Source: Cristatella mucedo
Lineage: Eukaryota > Bryozoa > Phylactolaemata > Cristatellidae
NCBI GenBank assembly: GCA_009760855.2
Contig: WPIO01000061.1
Span: 124,001-188,000 of the forward strand
Direction: 5' to 3'
DNA length: 64,000 nucleotides
Shown: piece after piece, positions 12,813-57,084 of the stretch
How the letters are laid out: each line of letters begins with the position of its first letter
How positions within the stretch are numbered: position 1 is the stretch's first letter
Program-made: the position numbers and the translations under genes
The notes under the pieces: generated by a model
Database searches by the model: none
Told to the model about the DNA's origin: nothing
What the model saw: only the letters and a program-made list of their open reading frames with translations

Positions 12813-13359
12813 ACGGGCCTGAATGGTGGATCTGGGATGGCTTAAGCGGAGCGCTTCTGGCGGAAGGACGGCGTTACGCGGGCTCCTTTCGTGAGCTGTT
12901 TGCATTGGAGTTCGCAAGGCTGCACTAAATGCTCTCGAAGATTTCCAGTGAAGAAGCTTTGCCACTCCATCGCCAACGTAGCTGCTGGCTCCAAGCTCCT
13001 CCATTTCGTCGCAGATTCTTTTCCGCCTCGGCGCTCTACCTAATCGCAGGGCTGATTTACACGCGAATCCACCACCGAGCATCCGGAGCGGAGCTTATTC
13101 CGAACCGCAACTTTTGGATCGGACTGCCAGCCCTCGTCAAAGTGAGTCTCTGAAGCTCCCGAGTGGCTCTTGCGTCGCTTTCACCTTCCCAGCGGCAGTT
13201 ACAGCGAGGCGGAGTCGGCGGCATGATGGCGGCCGGATGCTCGATGCCATTGACTGTGAACGGAAAACCGTCCTGCGTTCTTTGCAGGATGGATTCTTGT
13301 GCACGACTAGCGCCGTCGGTTTGACAATAAGGCCCGGATATGAATCGCAGACACACTGA
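8011..13359 (+). CDS. M6PR-like: M6P-receptor-like protein, gene 1 (partial; spliced exons)
   Basis: This is a split gene for an MRH-domain type I membrane protein, a paralogue of the complete gene at 17014-51238. Visible coding exons are 8011-8116, 8923-9041, 9394-9472, 13015-13141 and 13288-13359 (stop TGA at 13357). Each is bounded by AG and GT, and all intron phases equal those of gene 2. The first two exons carry the NPC and CQ motifs, the third the TCSSGPD strand, the fourth the TM helix plus AELIPN..FW, the fifth the short tail. Two parts are missing: the signal-peptide exon, which should lie left of the window, and the 3n+2 exon between 9472 and 13015 that would carry the last luminal Cys and TM start. 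Its loss would put the final exons out of frame, so gene 1 is either decayed there or uses a diverged exon I cannot see. In endosomal/Golgi sorting, M6PR relatives carry lysosomal cargo; that role is inferred from family only. Confidence 0.78.
8923..9041 (+). CDS. Gene 1 exon B: central MRH strands
   Basis: Preceded by TTCCTTACAG and followed by GTAAGT. It is 39 codons plus two bases, reading through [19 protein letters not shown] and LLLRYTN. FDFGKQS and LLL(R/T)Y are shared with gene 2 exon 31470-31585. Entry phase 0 and exit phase 2 match gene 2. Confidence 0.9.
9394..9472 (+). CDS. Gene 1 exon C: MRH TCSSGPD strand
   Basis: Preceded by AATTTTTCAG and followed by GTACGT. It is 79 bases, the same length as gene 2 exon 42985-43063, with LLTCSSGPD and VVNDD. 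Thirteen of 26 residues agree with gene 2. Confidence 0.9.
9893..10035 (+). mobile_element. SINE1 copy
   Basis: Box A-like GGTTAAGGTGCTC at about 9910-9922, box B-like GGCTCGAGCCC at about 9951-9961, then the LINE-like tail GAAGCGCCTGAATAGAGGTT and GAGGTGCTATACAAATGAAT. It lies in the third visible intron of gene 1. Confidence 0.8.
10395..10520. repeat. Dispersed repeat, second copy near 56235-56365
   Basis: A 125-bp stretch (around GAGGAGAAAGAAGG, CGGATCGTTAGAGTC, GCAAGCGAG, GACTTG) recurs with mismatches at 56235-56365 in the same orientation. It has no coding sense and an unknown family. Confidence 0.65.
10525..10690 (+). mobile_element. LINE family 2, C-terminal fragment
   Basis: The translation contains [19 protein letters not shown] and [11 protein letters not shown], matching the RT C-terminus of the 35924-37306 frame. 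It is truncated on both sides. Confidence 0.8.
10945..11455 (+). mobile_element. LINE family 2, 3' end fragment
   Basis: It reads through [32 protein letters not shown] and [20 protein letters not shown] up to the stop at 11400. The 3' UTR with GGAGTTACAGACGGAGATAC ends near 11455. The frame is open but 5'-truncated. Confidence 0.85.
11460..12675. other. No gene recognised (gene 1 intron)
   Basis: The missing TM-entry exon of gene 1 should lie between 9473 and 13014. I looked for an AG-bounded exon reading like RFQLNSVRAC and LSIGSI and found none. A 60-codon minus-strand frame (12170-11988) starts with a hydrophobic stretch, but nothing supports it as a gene. Confidence 0.5.
12679..12809. 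repeat. (CA)n and (GA)n compound microsatellite
   Basis: A short CA run (about 12679-12698) is followed by GA repeats with a few AA and CA interruptions to about 12809. Open frames rich in Arg-Glu or Ser-Leu here are repeat artefacts. Confidence 0.97.
13015..13141 (+). CDS. Gene 1 exon E: TM helix and juxtamembrane segment
   Basis: Preceded by TTCGTCGCAG and followed by GTGAGT. One base completes a split codon, then 42 codons: [15 protein letters not shown] (TM end), then [19 protein letters not shown]. It agrees with gene 2 exon 50903-51029 at 27 of 42 positions, including AELIPN and FW. The last residues line up with the M6PR cytosolic start, whose FW pair is a known endosomal sorting signal. 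Confidence 0.92.
13288..13359 (+). CDS. Gene 1 exon F: cytosolic tail and stop
   Basis: Preceded by TTCTTTGCAG. It encodes 23 residues, [12 protein letters not shown] through RPGYESQTH, then TGA. It follows LVK of the previous exon to give LVKDG, as in M6PR-family tails. Gene 2 ends two residues earlier (GYESA). Confidence 0.92.
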   Translation, partial: DGFLCTTSAVGLTIRPGYESQTH

Positions 13360-13605
13360 TAAGGTGCAGACACGCTCCATTTCTGTGAGCGGCTGGCTGT
13401 CCCAGCGACGCTCGCCCCCGCGACTGAGGGGAGCACGCCACAGCGTTGGAGAAGCTACTTTCGTCTCTTTGGCTCGCCGCCGCGGGAGACAAGGGGCCTC
13501 GCCAGCGTTGCTCTACAAGGAGAGACCGCACCACCGTACCGGCACCGAGCTTCGCACCGCCTCGACGCGCCGCGAGACCAGGAACCGACCCAAAACGAGT
13601 GAAAT

Positions 13606-13611
13606 AATAAA
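13606..13611 (+). promoter_or_regulatory. Likely polyadenylation signal of gene 1
   Basis: AATAAA occurs 247 bases after the gene 1 stop codon, the first such hexamer downstream. No transcript evidence is visible. Confidence 0.5.
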
Positions 13612-13747
13612 GCGTTGCAGTCAACGACACGCCCTGGCACGTTTGGATGAGCGAGCTGAGCCTCGGCTTTTATCTTTTATCTAAGGTCTTCATCCGACGG
13701 CCTCATTCAAGCTCCCCCCCCCCACCTCCTCCCGCGTGAGGCTGCAG

Positions 13748-13935
13748 TTACGGTTGAAAAAGATGAGCTGATTCAACAGCTCCGTTTGTATGGCGGCAGA
13801 AGAGCCTTGTAGGATGACGCCACCACTTGCATGGAGAAACAACGGGTCGTCCGATTCAAGACTCGAACTCACGACCTCGCGATCGTTGGAAAGCGAGCTC
13901 CTAAGAGCCCGTAAGACCCGTAAGGTGCGGATTCA
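13748..13935 (-). mobile_element. tRNA-headed SINE (SINE2) copy
   Basis: Read on the minus strand, a box B-like GAGTTCGAGTCTTGAATC follows a GCTC-rich head; the 3' part ends in GCTGTTGAATCAGCTCATC. The AGAGCCTT segment and the GCTGATT end recur at 15945, 22478 and 32795. It is diverged. Confidence 0.6.
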
Positions 13936-13954
13936 AAGCCCAGCGGAAAATGCG

Positions 13955-14062
13955 AAAAATGTAGGACATTTCCCCCGGATTCTTCTCCCCGGACATTCCA
14001 ACCCCCACCTGGTGGACATCTCCTCCCGGAAATTCCCCCCCCCCGGAGTAGGACATTTCCTC
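13955..14062. repeat. C-rich repeat of GGACAT..CC blocks
   Basis: Four GGACATTTCC/GGACATTCC/GGACATCTCC-type blocks are separated by C-rich linkers (about 13967, 13992, 14013, 14051), plus GGAAATTCCC near 14029. Another C homopolymer lies at 13715-13726. It is non-coding. Confidence 0.7.
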
Positions 14063-14100
14063 TCTATGATGGTTAATGTATAACTAGGAATACAGACATA

Positions 14101-14736
14101 TACAGTCGTCCCTCGTTTATCGCGGTTGATCTCGGTTCCAGACTCTGCCGCGATAGGTAAATTTCTGCGAAGTGCGACTCTTTATTTATAAATCGAATGT
14201 TCTTGTAACTAGAGCATAGAAAACCTGCTCACGACCCTCGAATTCGTTTTGAACATTTGTAAAGCCCTCTGTACGTGAAATAACACCCTTTTAGTCACAA
14301 TAAAACCCGTAGTACCCAATATATTAGACAAAGTAAGGCATAATAAGACGTATTAGACCTTGAAAAAATATCACATTATTATTAGTGTGCATTTAATTAT
14401 ACACACAACCATTAATAAATGAAAATAGTGCAATTTGTTTGATGACGATGAAGAGGTGTACTGTACGGCAAAGAAGAGCAAGGTCACTGCTCTCAATGAG
14501 GCTGCACCTGACCATGAAGGATTTGTGGGTGTGCTCGAATAAATAGACCAACAGCCCGAAAATACAGTAAGTTTCATATTAAGTGCGATGCAGGGGTGTG
14601 TAATTAACTCAGACCACCGAGCACGCGATGTATCATTTTCACCAACTTGATCAACTTTTTAATGAAGATATTTGAAAAAACCACGATAGATTGAAGCAGC
14701 GAAGGTCAAAGCGCGAAGTGGCGATGGACGACTTTA
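14101..14736. mobile_element. pogo/Tigger-like DNA transposon derivative
   Basis: It starts at TA then CAGTCGTCCCTCGTTTATCG and ends with GCGATGGACGACTT then TA. These are imperfect terminal inverted repeats flanked by a TA target duplication, as in Tc1/mariner-pogo elements. The sub-terminal GCGAAGTG segments also mirror each other. The 630-bp interior has no transposase frame, so it is non-autonomous or internally deleted. Confidence 0.7.
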
Positions 14737-15645
14737 TATATGCACGATCAATCGAAGCTCAAGCTCTGTTGAAATAAAATCAGCTCAGTATAAGCAGCGA
14801 CTCAATAGGCACGACCGGCGGTGGCGGTACAGCCATCGCGGCGGCGGCGGCAGCGGTGGTCGACGCGCGACGCCCGGTGCAGCAAGCAACACGCCGTCGA
14901 GAGCTTTCTCTTGAAGCGCCACCTGCACTTCCGCATGAGGCTTTCGCGGTCGCGGTGCCGGCTAAGGCGCGCCTACCGTAGGCGTAGGGATTTTGTGGCA
15001 GCGTTAGCAACGCACACCGCGTCGACGCACGTTTGTAAGAGGCCGCTCGCGACCCAATGGGTTTCGGTCACAGCCGATCCCGAAAGCCCGTAAGGGTGAT
15101 CTCCACGTGGAATTGCAATCGGAGTGATTCATTTTTCCGATTCAGATCCGTCTTCCTATCCCGATAGTGCTCCGCGAAGCCGCCATATCTGCGGCCGTTG
15201 CCGTCTAAAAAATGCGGTGCTGAGACTACTTCATGCTGAAAAATTGGGTCGGCTCACGATCGCATCTATAAATACTTTTTCAAATTTTTCTACTAGAGAC
15301 TGCCGGGAGTGTTTGAAAGGAGCACGGAACGCCGCGCGGCGCCAGACCACTTCTCGTGATGGCTTCGTCAAGCTACGCGCACGATTATGCTAGTAGAATA
15401 CTGTTACAAACGGTGTGTAGCGGCTTCTACTTCCGGACTGAAGAAGGCCACAAAAACAGCGCCGCCCGTAACGTTGCTAATCACAGTCGACGCGTGACGG
15501 ACGGAAAGCACGTGAAGCACTGAGACTCAGCGTTCCCGCTAGCGACTTGTAGGTGCAGAACCAATGCGTGCGCAGGTGAGTGGAATATGGCCGCAAGGAG
15601 GAACGTCCCCTACCTTAGCAGAACTTGCCCATATAGAATAGAAGC
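14737..15645. other. GC-rich stretch without a supported gene
   Basis: CpG-rich sequence with several short arginine-rich frames on both strands (for example 14821-15093). Composition explains these and no family is recognisable. It may be distal regulatory DNA between gene 1 and gene 2. Confidence 0.5.
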
Positions 15646-15649
15646 CTAT

Positions 15650-15830
15650 GTTACTATATATAGTGTGAGATGTGACTCACATGTATATTGTATATTATAT
15701 TATATATTATATATAATAATAGGGTATATATTATATATTTATAATTAATTGTATATTATATGTTATAATATATTTATATATATATATATATTCATATGTA
15801 TATTGTATGTTTATGTATTCATCAATTGTC
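15650..15830. repeat. AT-rich low-complexity tract
   Basis: Almost pure A/T with TATATT and (TA)n runs. It has no coding potential. Confidence 0.9.
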
Positions 15831-15944
15831 ATGTAGAATAGAAGCCAGTATGTGACAGTATCTAGAGAGCTCAACTGCAGAGCCTGGCGTGACGACTCGA
15901 GCTCGTAAGGTCGAGCACAACTGATTGCCTACTTCATTAAAAAA

Positions 15945-16135
15945 AAAAAATAAATGCTAGCTGATTCAAAAGATTCACTTTTATAGCGGCACAAGAGCCT
16001 TAATGGCTATTCCCGCCGTTCAATCTGCAGTCGGCGATCAAGTATCGTCCACGGCAGGATTCGAATTCACGACCTTCGTCATACAGAACGAGCACCTTAT
16101 ACACTTGGCTATCGTGGTCCGAGGCTTCGGTTTTA
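15945..16135 (-). mobile_element. SINE2 copy
   Basis: Read on the minus strand, a box A-like GTGTATAAGGTGCTCG and a box B-like GAATTCGAATCC are followed by the AGGCTCTTGTGCC segment and GAATCAGCTAGC end. An A-run at about 15941-15951 flanks it. Confidence 0.65.
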
Positions 16136-17013
16136 ATGCTATCTAACAGCGGATTATGATTATACTGAATGTTATTTAATTATGATTGTACCAATATTGT
16201 ATACTTATATAATCTTACCGAACGACGGGTTCCTCGCTTTTATACCAGTGGTCCTTTTAAAAGATTTTTAAGAGAAACACAAGACGCTGCAAGCACTAGG
16301 CAGAGTTTTCTCGAGATGTTGAAGCACAGCTCGTGAGCTAGCAGCGAAAAGCACGTGGCAACTGGCATTAAAATAAATTTTCCCGCGTAGGACGCTTGCA
16401 TTGGGTCCGGCAGACACGTCTGAAACACGCCTTGGGTTTGAGCTCGCTGCTATAGCAAGCGTTGAAGCGAAGCCGCACGTACACGCCGCTTAGCGCCAAA
16501 CAACGGGAGACGACTACGCCACGACGCTGCGCTAGCATCCACCGAGCCAGCGGCGACATCTCCAAGCGAAGCGTCAAGGTCGCCAGCTCAGTCGCTCGCG
16601 TGAGTATACGTGTCGTTCCTCGCATTTGTACTGACCAATGGAAAAGCGCCATCGCCGGCGACTTTGACAACGCGTTAAACGACGGTGCGTGGCGGCTCGT
16701 CTGCTCAGCGACGCCGCGGCCATTTCGGACGGAGGCAGCAATGAAGCTCTCCTGTGCGGCGGTAGAGGCAGGATTAATTCTGAGAAATCGCAGCGACCAA
16801 TCGAGGCCACGGAGCTTTCTAACTGGGCTTTAAAGAAAATCCCGCTGAGATATTTCGCAGTCGATCTAATCTTATCGCCGTTAGCCTTTGAGCGCGATGA
16901 GCCTCTCGCGTGATAGAGGCAGCGGGCACAAAAGAGACGCTCCACCTTTTCGTGCACCCGTCCCCCGCGGGCGCCTACAGGAACAACCTGCGTCTCCGCA
17001 ATAGCAGCGCTCG

Positions 17014-51238
<34,225 letters not shown>

Positions 51239-51239
51239 C

Positions 51240-52550
51240 CCTAGCATAACTTGTCGACTCAGTCGTTATCGTGAGCCCTACCTCAGCTATGCAGGCAGCG
51301 AGAAAAAGGCCGAACTCCTCCCGGCGCTCTCGAAGTCTCGTGAGCTCCTCTCGAAGTCGCTGCTCTGAGCGAGAGGAGCGAACCTGTTTTGCTCAAGGGA
51401 CTCAGCTTCCGGCCTTCTGGCACCGAGCCGCGTGAAAGCTGCTGCGTGTATTTGCCGAGTCGCTGCACTCTTGATCGGGCGGCCTCGCTTGGTGCAGTGC
51501 TAAGTAACAAACAACTTCTTTCGAAAGTTCGAAATGGAGCACACGTGGCGCCCGATCGACTTGCTCCTTCCCGGTGCGCGCGTAGCCTGAATGCTCCTGG
51601 CTGTGCGCAAAGTCAGCCCCGGGCTGTCACGATATCTCTAGAGGCGGGAAAATTATAGGAAAATGCTTAGGCCGTTTCCATTATTGGTCGGCCGTCTGAG
51701 GGTAAAGGCAGCGCCGCTTCCAGAGCACACGACAAAAGCAGCGTCCAGTGCAATAACCAAAACTTGAAGAAAGTCCGATATTGCCTGGCTTGCGATTTGA
51801 AACTGCAGACGAGCGGGGGGGGGCGCGGCGGTGACGGCTGAAAGAAGCTGAAGAAACCACCGAGCAAAACCCGCCCGCGTTCCGAGTTGCGTATCTAAAC
51901 CTGATCTCTCGGTGACTCAACGAATGGCAAGCTAACTTAACCATCAGGTTCAGAAAGTCGGGAGTCTACGATCGAAAACCGACAAAGCTTCCCCTAGTCA
52001 AACTCTCCAGAGGGACAGGGAACGGGAGCTTTGGTTTCACGTTCGTCCACCTGCTAAACTTGAAGAACGAGCAAGTAACTGGCGGTAACTTTCCACGAAA
52101 TAACATGATCTGAACCAGTTCCGCTGTCGATAAAAGTAGCTACGAATCTTAATAAAGTGAAAAGACGAGCTAATAATGACGGAGCGTATACCGTTGACAT
52201 CACAAAGAACTGCTAGGTGATTTGACGGATGCCTCTGGTCAGATCTTTGATCTAAGGAGCGCGAACTTTCGGAGCAGTGGAGCATAACTTCTCTTAGTAA
52301 ATAAGAAAGCGTACTGAAATCTACCGAGCACATATTACTTCGAGTTAACAAGTAACGTTTAGATGGAGCAGTCAGGTAACACGGATATCGATATACGCTA
52401 ATAAGATCAAAGCAAGAGTGCGACTTTTAATATTCACAATAAATCGGTATGGGAAGGCCTGGTTCTTGGCTTGGACGTTCCGTAGATGCAGGTTTCTTCC
52501 TCAGTAGGAATGACGTTGCTTCTTAAATGGATCGCAGCGCTCGGTAATGA
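51240..52550. other. 3' flank of gene 2
   Basis: GC-rich to about 51960, then mixed sequence. AATAAA occurs at 52151-52156 and at 52438-52443; either could serve gene 2, but both are 0.9-1.2 kb past the stop. No third first-exon (signal peptide plus CS.DT..G.VDL) was found. Confidence 0.4.
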
Positions 52551-52554
52551 ATGG

Positions 52555-53075
52555 ACGTGCGACCCCTTGGTCTCTTCATTCTATGGCTCTAGCCTATCTT
52601 TCAGATATACTACCCCATCAGGCAAAGCATCGTACCACTCGCTTTTCGGAATCCAACAGTCTAGAAATACCTCGTACAAACCTTAAATCCTTTGGAGACC
52701 GTGCATTTAGCTCGTATGCTCCCACAGCCTGGAACTCCCTCCCGACCTGCATCAGAACATCCCCTGACCTGACCACATTTAAAAGAAACTTAAAAACACA
52801 CCTATTTAGGACAGCATTTAGTGGGTCCTTGTGATTCGTCCTCGGTGTGCTTATGCGTGCTGACACTGTGCATGCTGCCACTGACCACATTTGCATGCTG
52901 ACCCAGTGCATGTGACCCCTAACCATGTTATTCATTTTGTTTGTTTTTCAAGCATGATTTTACTTACTATTCTATTGCGTATCACTTTGCAGCAAATGTA
53001 AAGCGCCTAGAAAGAGATTAAGTTCTCTGAGGGCGCTTTATCAAGTGCAATATTATTATTATTATTATCAATTCG
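52555..53075 (+). mobile_element. LINE family 1, C-terminal fragment and tail
   Basis: A 95-codon frame ending at 52834 (FGDRAFSSYAPTAWNSLP, FRTAFSGSL) is followed by the 3' UTR, hairpin and ATT tail. It is nearly identical to the end of the 4830-6365 copy. Confidence 0.9.
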
Positions 53076-53659
53076 TATAGCAACACCGTTTCCATTATGT
53101 GACTAGATGATGGCATTTGCTAAAAGGAACACTAAGGATTGGAAAAATGCTTCTGGCGCCCGTAGAGCTTATTTAGTTCCGGAAGGACTCTGATGTACAT
53201 CCGATGGCTTGAATGCTGTGGTGCGACCATTGCATAACTGCTCCGTGAGTAATCTCATCCTCCGCAGTACCTCGCTGCTCTTGCCTGAGGCATGCTGAGA
53301 AATGTTTGGTTAGTATCTCCTAAATTGTGCCAGCGCCCTGCCTGGTCGGCCAGTCAAACATCAAGCCTTACCCCGCACAGCTACATAAGGAATCGTTAAT
53401 TCAGCATCGAATAAAGCTAAATGCAGCTGCGGCGGCCACGAGCATAGACTGACAGTCCACGTGGGGTAGCTATGAGCTGATTCGGAGGCTTGGGATATAT
53501 TCACTCGCCTGTGCTCGCTCTGTGCTACATTGGTGACTAAGAAAAGGTACGCATAGCACATCTAGACTTTCCCGGCAGCATGCTTGTTAGTATTCCATGG
53601 CTAATTCACCCCTCGTCAAATTCTTGTCCATTTAAATAATTCCTTTGTTGGTTCTGCCC

Positions 53660-54545
53660 TTCTAATAGGTGATGCTGTTGTGCGACCAGCACCACGTGCT
53701 CGAAATTTAGGTGTCAATTTTTACAGCTGCCTAAAATTTAAATGCTTTTTCAGAACACTTCTACTTCCTACTCCACTTTCTACTTCCTTTCTTACTTTCC
53801 ACTTCTACTTCTACTTCCACTTTCTACAGCTAGCCATCACATCTGGTCCCTAATCTAAGATTAGGGAATGTCTACCGCGGTGGCTTGCAAACAACTTAAT
53901 TAGCTCCTTAGTGCTGTCTCGGCTTGATTATTGTAATTCCTTTTTGGTTGGGCTACCAAAGAAAGCAACTAGGCCACTGCAGTTGACTATGAATATGGCT
54001 ATAAGGCTAGTTTCCAAATCCTGGAGGTTTGCACACGTGACTCCTTTTCTAATAGAGCTAGGATGGCCGCCTGTTAATCAACGGGTACAGAGCAAAGTTC
54101 ATACGCTGACCCACAAGGCGCGCCACGGCTTGGCTCCTTCGTACCTAGCTGAACTGCTGCACAAGTTTCATTCTCCTCGTGTCCTCAGGTCCTGTGTGGA
54201 CAATAAATTAACTAGTCCGTTCCGCCACTTAATGACCTTTGGCGACAGAAGCTTTAGCTCTGCAGCAGGTCCTAGACTGTTAAACTCGCTTCTACGATTC
54301 TCTCGCAACGACAACTACTCTCCTGCTGCCAACTATGGCGCATCCTATCCAGCGGTCCTGGGCTGCTATGTCAATGCTACTCACTACCTCAGATGCTCTC
54401 CTGACTAAGCGTGAGATGAAGTTTGTTGGCTACCAAATGCGTTCCCTAAAGCTGCTTAGGCTGTGAGAGCGCTATAGAAAACTGTCCTGCCTAACAGCCA
54501 CGTAGTATTTGTATCTTCGTGGAGTTACAGACAGAGATACATTAC
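53660..54545 (+). mobile_element. LINE family 2, C-terminal fragment
   Basis: It shows GTGATGCTGTTGTGCGACC, LSRLDYCNSFLVGLPKKA, AGPRLLNSLLRFSRND and the 3' UTR with GAGTTACAGACAGAGATACA. A small (ACTTCT)-type expansion lies at 53758-53825. It is diverged. Confidence 0.85.
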
Positions 54546-54844
54546 CATCCTACCCTCGTTGCATTCTTTCTTTCCAAATAGTTTGTCTACGACGAGCTCT
54601 TTCATTTTTCTCACTCCAGCCGTTTGATGGCATTAGAGCTATCCAAAAGGCGAGCTCAGTTAGGCTGCTTCACCCACTCAACTGTCTTAGATCGAACGCT
54701 GTTCAGCGTACCTTCTTGCTGCAGCATGTGACTCCAGAATTCTAAATCCTTTTGCTGTAACCTATCGCACCAATCGTCCCTGACATTAGTTACCCATTGC
54801 TTAGCTGCTCTTTCTTAGTAGCGGCGTTTCCGTGCTAATAAATG

Positions 54845-54915
54845 TTAGTAAAGTGCCTAGAAAGAGATTGAGCTATCTGAGGGCGCTTTATCAAGTGCAT
54901 CCTTATTATTATTAA
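54845..54915 (+). mobile_element. LINE family 1, tail only
   Basis: AAAGTGCCTAGAAAGAGATT, TCTGAGGGCGCTTTATCAAG and ATTATTATTA. Confidence 0.75.
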
Positions 54916-55109
54916 AATCTTCTCAGCTTCTGCTGTCCAGTTGTTGCTGCCGCCGTGCGGCCTAGCTTATGCAAAGGGGGACTCTGTAAATTGACGTTAG
55001 AGAATGCGTAAGTATTAAAGTGTCTCCACTTCTGTAACTCTCTATTGCTCTGGTCTTTTTGCCTACGCAATAAAACGCTTGAAATGTATGCCACATTAAT
55101 AAATACATA

Positions 55110-55248
55110 TATAATATAGTTTATTTGTCTAGCGCTCTATGAGAATTGTATCTCTATTCAGGTGTTTCATGTATGCCACGGGGCTCGAGCCCAAAACCTC
55201 GGTCAGACCTTGGTCGGAGCACCTTAAATACTGGGCCGATGCACTTTG
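55110..55248 (-). mobile_element. SINE1 copy
   Basis: On the minus strand it has box A-like TTTAAGGTGCTCCG and box B-like GGGCTCGAGCCCC, then tail CACCTGAATAGAGATACAAT and GCGCTAGACAAATAAAC. Confidence 0.75.
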
Positions 55249-55254
55249 GCAAGT

Positions 55255-56090
55255 CTATAGTTAAAATCACTATACAGTGTATATTTTTATAATAAATACG
55301 AGCTCATGCCAGCAAAAAATCACGAGGAGTTGCAGTGCTGATATACACAGCGGACCTGAGCGTCCCTGACCTTGTGGTAAGCCCAGGCTTGCTGGTGAAC
55401 CCGGCCTTTTGTAGGGCATGGAGTCCATACCACGTGACCTAGGGTCGTACACTGCTCGGTTCGTACCGTCAGCCTCTTTCTATAACATGACCTTATCATA
55501 AGTGAGGCGTTTGCTGAGCTTTGACGGCATAATTTTTCGCAGTTTAGCACTGCTTCACGGCTTCATTAGTTGCTTATTTTTCTCTTCGTTGTCCATGGTA
55601 GGCACGCTAATATCTTATTTTTTCTTTTTGTTTCCAACTGATCGCTGTAAAGACGCCACGGCCCACAAAAACCACAGATTGTGTATGCAAATTAACCGGC
55701 AACCGCGAAATAGATATCTTTGCTTGGGAAGGCGGGATAGTGTGTCTGCTGAGCTATTGGAAAATTTTAAAAAAATTTAATTTTGAAATTATTTTAAAAC
55801 ATGTTTTATATTGTACATTATATATCTCTCATAAAAGAACGTAAATATAATTTTATGAAATTTATTCTGCAGCCCCAGGCAGTAAATCAGCATTGAGTAG
55901 CGTAAACGGAACGAACAGAATTGCTTATCATCGCTTCTAGCAACAACTCGCTTGCATCCGCAAAGCATCCTGGATGACTTCAACACTGCTTTCGAAGGCA
56001 GGATCAATTTCTACTGACTCAGCCGGCGAGCAAACTTCCTACAGTAAACCGCATCTTCCCCGATTAAGAATCCCGGAAAAACTCTAGTAA
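55255..56090. other. No gene recognised
   Basis: AT-rich with a few short frames; nothing conserved or element-like. Confidence 0.45.
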
Positions 56091-56094
56091 GTGA

Positions 56095-56170
56095 CAGCCA
56101 TGATAGCCCAGAAGGTAATGCGCTCGCCTTCACGACCGATGCAGTGGGTTCAAATCCTGCAGTAGTGGTT
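56095..56170 (+). mobile_element. tRNA-like SINE head
   Basis: GATAGCCCAGAAGGTAATGC (box A-like) and GTGGGTTCAAATCC (box B) are spaced as in a tRNA promoter. No LINE-like tail and no complete cloverleaf, so it is likely a SINE2-type head. Confidence 0.5.
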
Positions 56171-56234
56171 TTGAATCCTGCCTAGTTTCCATTTAATCTG
56201 CAGGTTCGATCAAGAATATACTTCAATTAAGTGC

Positions 56235-56365
56235 TAGGTATGGCAGCGAGATGACGCGATGATGAGGATATTTCGAGAAAAAGTTAGAGGAGAAAGAAGG
56301 TCGGATCGTTAGAGTCGTGCAAGCGAGTGACTTGACCTGTGCTCCAAATTGAGGATCTCGCTGCC
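56235..56365. repeat. Dispersed repeat, second copy of 10395-10520
   Basis: It matches the earlier copy around GAGGAGAAAGAAGG, CGGATCGTTAGAGTC and GTGCAAGCGAG. Family unknown. Confidence 0.65.
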
Positions 56366-56384
56366 TTCTTCGGTAGGAGTATGA

Positions 56385-57060
56385 CAGCCAAGCTAGTTCA
56401 AGCGTTTGTGACATCGTATCTCGATCACTGAAATTACCTATATTCATTTCTCCTGACTTACCCGCCTTGATCGTTGCAGCTGGTGCAAAACTCAATCATT
56501 CGTCTAGTCTGTCATCAATAGCGTAGCTATCTCATAACAATTCTTCTACTGAGCTTCAGCGACTCACTATCAAGATGCGAATGGATTTCACGATACTCTT
56601 ACTTCCCAAAAGATTGTGTCACTAGCTTAGAACACGCCACCTATCCGACATCTGTGGTCCCACAGTGTCCTATTGCACCACTAGCTCCTCTGGTTCTAGG
56701 CGTGCCGCCATCCTTGACACGAAATGGAAATCCGTTGGTGCCCGGGCCTTCAGTTTTGCGATACCTTGAACGTCGCTGAACTTCACTGCCCACTTCGGTC
56801 GCTATCTGCAAAGATCTGGCGCCATGCTAACCTCAGATAACGCATGCCACGGAGAACTTGTTATTGTTCCTGAGTGCTTTGTATGCTCACCCTTGCATGA
56901 TTCAGTGCTATTTACTGGCCAGAGGTCCCACTAATCACTGGTCGAAAACATTCTCACGTTGCATGATTCCCTGCATGACACTTATCTTTGGTTATTTATT
57001 TGCTTGCACTCTGTTATAAACCGGGAGCTTTATTAAAGAGCTGCATAAACTACCTACAAT
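56385..57060 (+). mobile_element. Old CR1/L2-like LINE fragment
   Basis: It reads AFVTSYLDH and LQLVQNSIIRLVC-like pieces of the RT C-terminal region, then tail-like ATAATAATATTATGATCATC. Stops throughout. Confidence 0.6.
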
Positions 57061-57084
57061 AATAATATTATGATCATCATTAAT

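Noticed and set aside
12594..13082. 162-codon minus frame with a long Ser-Leu run
   Set aside because: The run is the GA microsatellite, and the rest overlaps gene 1 exon E on the opposite strand.
12929..13153. Gene 1 exon E read as an uninterrupted 74-codon ORF from ATG at 12929
   Set aside because: Only the part from 13015 matches gene 2; a good acceptor precedes it and a donor follows it.
8011..13359. Gene 1 exons as alternative exons of gene 2
   Set aside because: Gene 1 has its own terminal exon and stop, followed by a poly(A) signal and then a new signal-peptide exon.
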